Of a stretch of DNA of 58,274 bases, positions 51,704 through 58,274 are shown piece after piece (the stretch's first letter is position 1; every line of letters starts with the position of its first letter). The stretch spans positions 1-58,274 of the forward strand of contig JALOKU010000011.1 in NCBI GenBank assembly GCA_025456345.1, read 5' to 3'. This DNA comes from Vicinamibacterales bacterium (GTDB lineage Bacteria; Acidobacteriota; Vicinamibacteria; Vicinamibacterales; JAKQTR01). Below the pieces are notes generated by a model. That model searched no databases, was not told the DNA's origin, and saw nothing but the letters and a program-made list of their open reading frames with translations. A program made the position numbers and the translations under genes.

Positions 51704-53082
51704 CACAGGCCTCCCTTCGGGGCGCCGGGCACGGGCGCGGGCGTGGCCGGCTTGGGGTTCGTGATCACGACCGTCCGGTTCTGTGGCGTCAAGTACTGGC
51801 TCGCCACGCGCTGGACGTCGGCTGCGGTGATTGCCGACAGCCGCTCGTATCTCGTGTTGATGAGATTGGGATCGTCGTAGTACACGGCGAGTTGCGAGAG
51901 CATCACCGCTTTCGACAGCGAGCTGGTGAGGCTGGCAACGAGGCTGCGCTTCGCGCTGTTGCGCGCCTTCTCGATCTCCCACGCCTCGATCGGGCCGCTC
52001 TTGAGGCGTTCGACCTCGGCGTAGATCGCCTGCTCGAGGTCGGCGATCGGCTTGCCGGGGTTCGCCATCCCGCCGAGGCGGAACAGCCCCGGCCCGCGGC
52101 TCTCGCCGGCCGACGCCATCACGCTCGACGACAGCTGCTTCTGCCGGACCACGTTCTCGTAGAGGCGGGAACTGCGCCCGCTCGACAGGACCGTGGCGGC
52201 CACCGAGAGCGCGTCGGCGTCGGGCGTCATCGACGGCGGGATGTGGTAGACGATGTCGATCCGCACGAGCTTCGCCAGCGAATCGTCAATCGTCTGCCGC
52301 CGCTCCTCGGTCTGGGGCGGCTCGGTGATGTCGACCGCCGGCGGGTCGGGCTGACGGGGGATCGACTCGAAGTACTGGCGGACCTTCGCCAGGCACTCGG
52401 CGGTCTTCACGTCTCCCGCGATGGCCAGCACGGCGTTGTTCGGCGCGTAGTACATCTTGAAGAACGCCGCCACATCGTCGACCGTCGCCGCGCGCAGGTC
52501 GTCGAGCGAACCGATCACCGAGTGCCGGTACGCGGCGTTCCTGTAGGCCAGGCTCTCGAGGACCTCGGAGGTCCTGCCGTACGCCTGGTTGTCGACCCCC
52601 TGCTTGCGCTCCTCGGACACGGTGCCGATCTGGTTGTCGAGGCTGGCCTTGGTGATGTCGAGGGCGCGCATGCGGTCGGATTCGAGGAACAGGGCCAGGT
52701 CGAGCTGGTTGGCAGGCAGCCGCTCGTAGTAGTTGGTGCGCTCCTTGTTGGTCGACCCGTTCATGTCGCCGCCGTTGCTGTAGACCAGCAGGAAGTGCTC
52801 GCCGCTGCCGACGTTGGGCGACCCCTTGAACATCATGTGTTCGAAGAGGTGCGCGAAGCCCGTGCGGCCCTCGCGCTCGTTGCGCGAGCCGACGTTGTAG
52901 GTGACGGCGATCGAGAACACCGGGGCGGAATGGTCTTCGGTGATGATGACGCGCAGGCCGTTCTTCAGGCGCGTGTCGGAAAACTGCACCTTCGGCGGCG
53001 CGGCCGCCAGCAGGGAGACTCCCGCGGCGGCCAGCAGGCCGGCGCCGACGAGCGGGAGTGCGCGGATCAGCCGTCTTGTCAT
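51703..53082 (-). CDS. M16 family zinc peptidase, active subunit
   Basis: 459 residues with a signal peptide and two M16 halves. The inverted zinc motif is H78-LFE-H82 in GFAHLFEHMMFKG, with the third-ligand Glu expected about 75 residues later. RLYENVVRQKQLSSSV is the second-half partner motif. It degrades peptides in the periplasm. The ATG at 53082 follows GGAGG; the frame is open further upstream without a signal. Translationally coupled to the inactive partner. Confidence 0.92.
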   Translation of the reverse strand: MTRRLIRALPLVGAGLLAAAGVSLLAAAPPKVQFSDTRLKNGLRVIITEDHSAPVFSIAVTYNVGSRNEREGRTGFAHLFEHMMFKGSPNVGSGEHFLLVYSNGGDMNGSTNKERTNYYERLPANQLDLALFLESDRMRALDITKASLDNQIGTVSEERKQGVDNQAYGRTSEVLESLAYRNAAYRHSVIGSLDDLRAATVDDVAAFFKMYYAPNNAVLAIAGDVKTAECLAKVRQYFESIPRQPDPPAVDITEPPQTEERRQTIDDSLAKLVRIDIVYHIPPSMTPDADALSVAATVLSSGRSSRLYENVVRQKQLSSSVMASAGESRGPGLFRLGGMANPGKPIADLEQAIYAEVERLKSGPIEAWEIEKARNSAKRSLVASLTSSLSKAVMLSQLAVYYDDPNLINTRYERLSAITAADVQRVASQYLTPQNRTVVITNPKPATPAPVPGAPKGGL

Positions 53083-53195
53083 GAGGTCCTCCGTTGAGAA
53101 CGAGGCGCGCGGGGGCGGGAATCGATCCGTGATGCTACTCCCCGCGGGCGGCCCGGGCAAGCTCCCTGCGGCTCCCTGCGGCCCCCGCGTGGTGC

Positions 53196-53201
53196 TACAC
53201 T
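53196..53201 (+). promoter_or_regulatory. -10-like box six bases before a start codon (leaderless?)
   Basis: TACACT followed by six bases and the GTG at 53208. Same geometry as at 26951. Confidence 0.4.
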
Positions 53202-53207
53202 CGCCGC

Positions 53208-53948
53208 GTGCTTGCCCTGGTGCTCCTGCTGGCCGCCGCCCTATGCGCGGGCCCGGGTCTGCGTGTGGCCGCCGCCCAGGCGGCCGAGAAGCAGCGCATC
53301 CTGTCGATCACATCGGAGCAGCTCAGCCGCGGCATTGTCGCCGAGCTGATCTGGGCCGACGGACAGCTGATCGTGCAGGGCGCCTTCGTCGCACCCTCTG
53401 GCGAGATCAAGGCCGAGTACCACGTGGTTCCCGCGGATGGGGCCGGGATCCGGCGGCTGGACGGGCCGAGCACCTCTGCCGAAGCGTACTGGCGGCGAAA
53501 GGCGGGCCGCGTGAGCCCGACCGGGCTCGGCCGCATCACGTCCGCCTCGGACTCGAAAATGCCCTATGTCGGCATCGGCAGCCTCGACCGCCGGCTGCGG
53601 GACGCGGCCGACATGGGTGGGGTCCAGCAGCGTCACGTGCTGACGCTCGGCACGCTGGTGCTGTTCGAGCGGACCAGCGACCAGCCCCCGTACGACGGCG
53701 AGTCGTACTCCTGGTCGCCGGCCGAACTGAACCGCATCGCCTACGTCGACGGCAAAGGCGATCTGTGGGTGGCGCGCGCCGACGGCGGGAGGCCCCAGCG
53801 GCTCCTGCGCGGCGACTACACCCTGCCGGCCTGGTCGGACGACGGGCGCGCCATCGCCGTCGCCGAGCGGAAGGACGGCGGCCGGCGCTGGGAGATCTCC
53901 ATCGTGCACCTCCCGGAGGCGCTGCGCACGCGGCCTCCTCTTCCGTAG
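53208..53948 (+). CDS. secreted protein with WD40/PD40-like C-terminus, unknown function
   Basis: 246 residues with a signal peptide (MLALVLLLAAALCAGPGLRV). The N-terminal half has no match I recognise. The C-terminal half carries two propeller-type repeats: YSWSPAELNRIAYVDGKGDL and PAWSDDGRAIAVAERKDGG, as in TolB-like PD40 proteins. It is too short for a full propeller. The stop is one base before the APC permease start, so the two are probably co-transcribed. Confidence 0.65.
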   Translation: MLALVLLLAAALCAGPGLRVAAAQAAEKQRILSITSEQLSRGIVAELIWADGQLIVQGAFVAPSGEIKAEYHVVPADGAGIRRLDGPSTSAEAYWRRKAGRVSPTGLGRITSASDSKMPYVGIGSLDRRLRDAADMGGVQQRHVLTLGTLVLFERTSDQPPYDGESYSWSPAELNRIAYVDGKGDLWVARADGGRPQRLLRGDYTLPAWSDDGRAIAVAERKDGGRRWEISIVHLPEALRTRPPLP

Positions 53949-53949
53949 G

Positions 53950-55317
53950 ATGCTCCCCCCCGAACTCCCCCGCACGCTCACCTTCCGCGACCTGCTGCTC
54001 TTCAAGCTCGTCGCCATCGTCAACCTCAGCCTGCTCACGCCGTCGGCGGGCCTCGGGCGGCCTGCGCTGTGGCTGTGGGCGGTGGCGTTCGTGCTCTTCT
54101 TCGTCCCGGAAGTAGTGGCGGTGCTGACGCTCGCGAAGCGGTTTCCGGAGGAAGGCGGCCTCTACACGTGGGCCGACCGCCAGTTCGGGCCTGCGCACGG
54201 GTTCATTTCAGGCTGGTACTACTGGACCGGCAACCTGTTCTACTTTCCGATGCAGCTCGTGTATCTCGCCGGCGTCCTCGCCTACGCCGCGCAAGGCACG
54301 AACAACGGGCTCGTCGACGACAAGACGTTCGTTGCGCTGGTGGCGCTCGGCTGGCTCGCCCTGGTGACGGCGATCAACTTCGTGGGGCTGGGCGTTGGCA
54401 AGTGGCTGCCGAACGTGGGCGCGGTGTGCACGGCGTTCACCGCGCTGCTCATCGCCGGCGCCGGCGTGGCGGCGTGGCAATCGGGCGCATCGGCGCCGCT
54501 GCGGCCGGACCTGCCCTCGGCCGGCGAGATACTCTCGGGCCTGAGCGTGATGTCGTTCGCGTTCATGGGCGTCGAACTCGCGTCGACGATGGGCGGCGAG
54601 ATCAGGCGCCCCGAACGCGACCTTCCCCGCGCGGCGATGGCGGCCGGCGCGCTGACGCTCGGCATCTACGTGCTGGTGACCTGGGCGCTGCAGCAACTGC
54701 TGCCGCCGGGCGACATCGGCGTGATCGAGGGCATCCTGCAGGGCGTGGATCTCGGCGTGCGGCGCCTGGGCCTCGAGCGCCTCGCGACACCGCTCGCCAT
54801 CGTGATGGCCGTGTCGCTGGCCGGCGGGCTGGCGGCCTGGTATGCGGGGTCGACGCGCATCCCGTTCGTCGCCGGGTTCAACGGCGCCCTGCCCGCGGCG
54901 CTCGGGCGCGTCCATCCCCGCTGGGGATCCCCTTACGTCGCGCTGCTCACGCAGGGCGCGCTCACTATCGCGTTCATCGCCGTGACGATGTGGGGATCGA
55001 GCGTGCGCGAGGGGTACCAGGTCCTGCTCAAGTCGTCGGTCGTCACCACGCTCATCCCGTTCAGCTACATGTTCGCCGGCCTGATTCGCCTGGACGGCGA
55101 GCCCGCGTGGAAACGCGCGGCCGGCGTGGTCGGGCTGCTGGTGAGCGTGGCCGGCATGATCGCGGCCTTCGTGCCGGGCAACGATGTGACCAACGCCGGC
55201 TGGTACGAGGTGAAGCTGCTGGGAGGCTCGCTGCTGCCGCTCGCGGTGGGCCTGGCGTTGTTCGCGCGGGCGCGGCGCCACGCCCGCCTCACCGGCTCAG
55301 TCGGCCCAGAGCGCTGA
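53950..55317 (+). CDS. APC superfamily amino acid permease
   Basis: 455 residues with about 12 membrane segments. Family features are FPEEGGLYTWADRQFGPAHG, the helix-6 region SFAFMGVELASTMGGEIRRP, and GALPAALGRVHPRWGSPYVA. The first helix (LVAIVNLSLLTPSAGLG) departs from the usual G-x-G, as in the glutamate/GABA-antiporter-like and YjeM-like branches. It follows the secreted protein by one base and overlaps the convergent Uma2 gene by 21 bases. Confidence 0.87.
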   Translation: MLPPELPRTLTFRDLLLFKLVAIVNLSLLTPSAGLGRPALWLWAVAFVLFFVPEVVAVLTLAKRFPEEGGLYTWADRQFGPAHGFISGWYYWTGNLFYFPMQLVYLAGVLAYAAQGTNNGLVDDKTFVALVALGWLALVTAINFVGLGVGKWLPNVGAVCTAFTALLIAGAGVAAWQSGASAPLRPDLPSAGEILSGLSVMSFAFMGVELASTMGGEIRRPERDLPRAAMAAGALTLGIYVLVTWALQQLLPPGDIGVIEGILQGVDLGVRRLGLERLATPLAIVMAVSLAGGLAAWYAGSTRIPFVAGFNGALPAALGRVHPRWGSPYVALLTQGALTIAFIAVTMWGSSVREGYQVLLKSSVVTTLIPFSYMFAGLIRLDGEPAWKRAAGVVGLLVSVAGMIAAFVPGNDVTNAGWYEVKLLGGSLLPLAVGLALFARARRHARLTGSVGPER

Positions 55318-55875
55318 CAACTCGAGGTCGATGTCGGTGAACGGCTCGGCGCGCACGACGTCTGCGCCGGCATGCGTCGCCAGAATCGTCCAGCGGCCGG
55401 TCTCCAGGCGGAGCACCTCCAGTGTGCGCGCCAGCGGATCGATCAGCCAGACGTGCCTGACGCCTTCGCGCGCGTAGACGGAGAGCTTCTGCTTTCGGTC
55501 CAGCGACGAGGTTGACGGCGACAGAATCTCGCAGACCCAGTCGGGGGCCAGCGGGAAGTACGCGGTCGTCGGCAGGTGCGGCATGCGGCTTCGGCGCCAG
55601 CCGGCCCAGTCGGGAACGAGCACGTCGCCGCCGAGGTGCAACTCGGGCTCGTACAGGATCCACCAGCCGCCGGGCCCGCCGATGCCGTCGTCGTACGGCG
55701 CGCCGACCTTCCTGCCCAATGCCGCCCCTGCCCTCGCATGCGGCGGCGCCGGCCGGGGTGAGGCGTGCAACTCGCCATTGACGATCTCCGCCACGAGGTT
55801 GTCGGGCAGCTTCTCGAGGTCCGCATATGTGGCGGGCCGATCGAACGGCGGCACCCTCGGCATGGACGGCATCAT
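55297..55875 (-). CDS. Uma2 family (DUF820) endonuclease-like protein, copy 2
   Basis: 192 residues. Active-site pattern VLVPDWAGW, then DWVCEILSPSTSSLDRKQK and VYAREGVRHVWLIDPLAR: Asp, Glu and Lys in PD-(D/E)XK order. It differs clearly from copy 1 at 45359, so it is not a recent duplicate. Its 3' end overlaps the permease gene by 21 bases. A perfect inverted repeat lies about 100 bases upstream. Confidence 0.85.
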   Translation of the reverse strand: MMPSMPRVPPFDRPATYADLEKLPDNLVAEIVNGELHASPRPAPPHARAGAALGRKVGAPYDDGIGGPGGWWILYEPELHLGGDVLVPDWAGWRRSRMPHLPTTAYFPLAPDWVCEILSPSTSSLDRKQKLSVYAREGVRHVWLIDPLARTLEVLRLETGRWTILATHAGADVVRAEPFTDIDLELSALWAD

Positions 55876-55977
55876 ACATCGTCCCCTCGCACGCCGCGTG
55901 CCGGCAGACGACAGATGCGAATTGCGTGTTTTCGGCCTGAATTTTGCGGGTTTCGGGAAACACGCGAACAGGGAATC

Positions 55978-56022
55978 GCAGAAACTGCCACTGTCGGCGC
56001 GGAGCCGCGTGGCAGTTTCTGC
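55978..56022. repeat. 14-bp perfect inverted repeat upstream of Uma2 copy 2
   Basis: GCAGAAACTGCCAC at 55978-55991 and its exact complement at 56009-56022, with a 17-base loop. Variant half-sites occur upstream of Uma2 copy 1 (46134-46179). The 178-base gap between Uma2 and the BNR protein holds nothing else I can support. Confidence 0.7.
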
Positions 56023-56053
56023 CCAGATCCCCGGGCTCGATACGGAATCTACG

Positions 56054-58274
56054 TCAGTCGTGCGAAGACGGCGGGCGAACCGTGGCGCGCGTGCTCAGCT
56101 TCTTGCCGCCGATCTCCAGCGAGACGACGTACTCTCCGGGCGGCGCGAGCGCGGCCTGCATGCGCGGGCCCGGTGCCGCCGGCGCCTGCCCCGCCGCGGC
56201 CTGAGACGGCGCCTGCGCGCCGGTCCGCCTGAAGTCCCACACGACCGAGTTCAGGCCGGCCGCGCCCTTGCCGTCGATCACGGCAACCGTGTCGCCGGCC
56301 GTGTTTGTGATCCTGACGATGACCTTGTCCTTGACCTCGCTCTTGAGCAGGTAGTTCACCACCAGCCCTGCCGGCTCGTTCGGCGCCACGAACTGCCGGT
56401 CGCCGCCGATGGTGCCGCCGATGGCGCGCCGCGGCCACTGGATCTTCGGCTCCACGGCGAACAGGTGCGCGTCGGCCGCCGCGAGGGCCGCGGCGGCCTC
56501 CTGGAGCATGGAGATGTCGGCGACGAAGATGCCGCGGCTGTGCGTCGCCACGACCAGGTCGTTCTCGCGCGGATGGATGAGCAGGTCGTGCACGATCGGG
56601 TACGGCGGCAGCCCCGTGCCGAACGGCGCCCACGTCTTCCCGCCGTCGAGCGTGGCGAACACGCCGATCTCGGACCCCACGAACAGCAGGTCCGCGTTCT
56701 TCCGGTCCTGCGCGAACGCATAGACCGTGCCCTCGGGCAGGCCCGCGCCAATCGACGCCCACGTCTCGCCGAAGTCGTCGGTCCGGAACACGAACGGCGT
56801 GTAGTCGTCGCGGTGCCAGCCGGTCTTGGTCGCAAACGCGGTGCCGTCCTTGTGCGGCGACGCGAACACCCGCGTCACGTAATGATCCGCCGGCCCCCCG
56901 GCCGCCGCGATCTTCGCGGTGACGTCCTTCCACGCGCCGCCGCTGTCTCTGCTCACCTGCACCTTGCCGTCATCGGTGCCCACCCAGATCACGCCGGGCG
57001 TGACGGGCGACTCGGCGATCGTCGTCAGCGTGCAGAACTCGATGTTGCCCTTGAGCTTTTCGGGGTCGTTCGTCGTGAGATCGGGGCTGATCTCCTGCCA
57101 GCTGTCGCCGCGGTTCACCGAGCGCAGCAGCACCTGCGCGCCGAGGTACACGATGCGCGGATTGTGGGGCGAGAGGTGGATGGGCGCCGTCCAGTGGAAG
57201 CGGTACGGGGCGCCCGCGCGGCGGGCCGGCGGCCGGATCGACCGCGACGTGCCCGCGCGCTGGTCCACGCGCTGGATGGCGCCGAGCTGCGACGCGTTGT
57301 ACAGCCACCGGCTGTCCTCCGGATCGACGACGTTGTACATGCCGTCGCCGCCGCCCGTCATCGTCCAGTCGTCGCGCGTGATCGAGCCGCGCGGCCCGTT
57401 CGACGGGATCTTCACCGAGCCGTTGTCCTGCAGGCCGCCGTAGACGTTGTAGGGCTCCTCCATGTCGACGCCGACGGCGTAGTACTGCGCCAGCGGCAGG
57501 TGATCGACGACGTCCCACGTCTCGCCGAAGTCCCACGAGAAGGCCAGGCCGCCGTCGCTCGCGAGGATGAGGTGATTCGAGTCGCGCGGGTCCACCCAGA
57601 ACCCGTGATAGTCCACGTGGAACGAGCGCGCCAGGTTCTCGGGGCCTTTCTTCCCCCACGTCTTCCCGCCGTCGAGTGATCGGTAGAAGTTCACGCTGGG
57701 CACGTAGACCGTCTGGTCGTTGTTCGGGTCCACGTAAATCCAGCCGTACCACTTCCCGCCGCCGATGCTCTCGCCTTCGGCGTTCCGCTTCACCCACGTT
57801 TCGCCGCCGTTCTCCGAGCGGTAGACCTCGCCGCCGATCGGGCGCGGGGCCTGGGCCCGCGCGCCTGCCTGCGGGGCGCCCGGCGCGGGCTGGCCGGGCG
57901 CGGCCGCGGCGGCCGGGCGCGGATTGAGGTTGTCGATGACGGCGTACATGATCGCGCCCGCCAGCCGCCGCCACGTCTTTCCATCATCAGTCGACTTGTA
58001 GATGCCGGTCTCCGGCCCGCCCTCGTCGAAGTTCCACGGGATGCGCGTCTTGTCGTAGGTGACCGCGAAGACGGTGGACGGCTTCTTCGGATCGATCACC
58101 ACGTCGACCACGCCCACGCGGGCGCCCTTGTCGAGCACTTTCGCCCACGTCTTCCCGCCGTCCGCCGTCTTGTAGAGGCCGCGGTCGGGCGAGTCCGAGA
58201 AGTGGTAGCCGACCGCCGCCACGTAGACGATGTCGGGGTTCCGGGGGTGGACAGCGATGCGCCCGATGTGGCGC
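56054..58274 (-). CDS. BNR-repeat/sortilin-like propeller protein (5' end beyond the window)
   Basis: At least 739 residues; the frame is open to the window edge. Asp-box/BNR repeats recur, such as LYKTADGGKTWAKV, IYKSTDDGKTWRRL, VYRSENGGETWVKR, FYRSLDGGKTWGKK and VFATLDGGKTWAPF. An Ala/Pro linker lies in the middle of an early blade. The C-terminal ~150 residues form a sandwich with VIVRITNTAGDTVAVIDGKG, as in exported Acidobacteriota and Bacteroidota glycosyl-hydrolase-like BNR proteins. Sialidase activity cannot be inferred from the repeats alone. The signal peptide would lie outside the window. Confidence 0.88.
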   Translation of the reverse strand, partial: RHIGRIAVHPRNPDIVYVAAVGYHFSDSPDRGLYKTADGGKTWAKVLDKGARVGVVDVVIDPKKPSTVFAVTYDKTRIPWNFDEGGPETGIYKSTDDGKTWRRLAGAIMYAVIDNLNPRPAAAAAPGQPAPGAPQAGARAQAPRPIGGEVYRSENGGETWVKRNAEGESIGGGKWYGWIYVDPNNDQTVYVPSVNFYRSLDGGKTWGKKGPENLARSFHVDYHGFWVDPRDSNHLILASDGGLAFSWDFGETWDVVDHLPLAQYYAVGVDMEEPYNVYGGLQDNGSVKIPSNGPRGSITRDDWTMTGGGDGMYNVVDPEDSRWLYNASQLGAIQRVDQRAGTSRSIRPPARRAGAPYRFHWTAPIHLSPHNPRIVYLGAQVLLRSVNRGDSWQEISPDLTTNDPEKLKGNIEFCTLTTIAESPVTPGVIWVGTDDGKVQVSRDSGGAWKDVTAKIAAAGGPADHYVTRVFASPHKDGTAFATKTGWHRDDYTPFVFRTDDFGETWASIGAGLPEGTVYAFAQDRKNADLLFVGSEIGVFATLDGGKTWAPFGTGLPPYPIVHDLLIHPRENDLVVATHSRGIFVADISMLQEAAAALAAADAHLFAVEPKIQWPRRAIGGTIGGDRQFVAPNEPAGLVVNYLLKSEVKDKVIVRITNTAGDTVAVIDGKGAAGLNSVVWDFRRTGAQAPSQAAAGQAPAAPGPRMQAALAPPGEYVVSLEIGGKKLSTRATVRPPSSHD

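Overview
This is a very GC-rich chromosomal window from a Gram-negative bacterium. LpxC shows that lipid A is made. The gene content suggests a soil Acidobacteriota, perhaps class Vicinamibacteria: a membrane Ser/Thr kinase fused to a TPR sensor, a DUF5916 barrel, a sortilin-like BNR repeat protein, Uma2 nucleases, a Tat-exported Gfo/Idh/MocA enzyme, and many APC permeases and exported metalloproteases. The lineage is inferred from gene content; no rRNA is present. I saw no tRNA, CRISPR array, transposase or prophage.

Layout. 1-4.4 kb: carbohydrate genes (PL5-like lyase opposite a two-domain DUF1080 hydrolase and a Tat-exported Gfo/Idh/MocA oxidoreductase). 4.4-6.4 kb: a ParB-domain/histidine-kinase-like fusion and a FadR-type regulator. 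6.5-11.4 kb: housekeeping genes obgE-nadD-rsfS-comF, with tmk and lysA on the other strand. 11.5-14.1 kb: ECF sigma factor, STAS protein, small helical protein and an unusual radical SAM protein. 14.2-15.5 kb: a hicBA toxin-antitoxin pair and a membrane methyltransferase-like protein. 15.5-22.2 kb: kinase-TPR protein, lpxC, uvrA. 22.4-25.9 kb: three-subunit molybdenum hydroxylase. 26-29.5 kb: PEGA protein, GT-C-like membrane protein, pilin. 29.7-33.8 kb: a five-gene minus-strand run (membrane protein, Rieske, HNH, IPT/NHL propeller, APC permease). 33.9-39.3 kb: NlpC/P60 lipoprotein, HExxH protein, and a four-gene envelope operon (M48, MtgA, secreted protein, matrixin). 39.4-43.1 kb: an alanine-glyoxylate-type aminotransferase, a 4-hydroxy-2-oxoglutarate aldolase-like enzyme and an APC permease. 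43.1-46 kb: DUF5916 and Uma2. 46.2-50.1 kb: two peptide-type ABC permeases and a histidine kinase without its histidine. 50.2-58.3 kb: M16 peptidase pair, a secreted protein with an APC permease, a second Uma2, and a BNR-repeat protein cut by the window edge. Most genes are tightly packed, and ATGA, GTGA or TGATG overlaps are common.

The most unusual structure is non-coding. Eight places carry degenerate tandem arrays that all have a 7-base period but use at least six different unit sequences. Different units follow each other without losing the 7-base register, and the arrays usually sit against stop codons. Two are interrupted by a second repeat family (GC-rich inverted repeats with CTTCGGCGAGGC-like cores), and both families run into coding sequence in the molybdenum hydroxylase operon. 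A third group comprises palindromes built on GGGTCAGACC, GGGACCTGGTCCC or GCAGAAACTGCCAC, one of them inside nadD.
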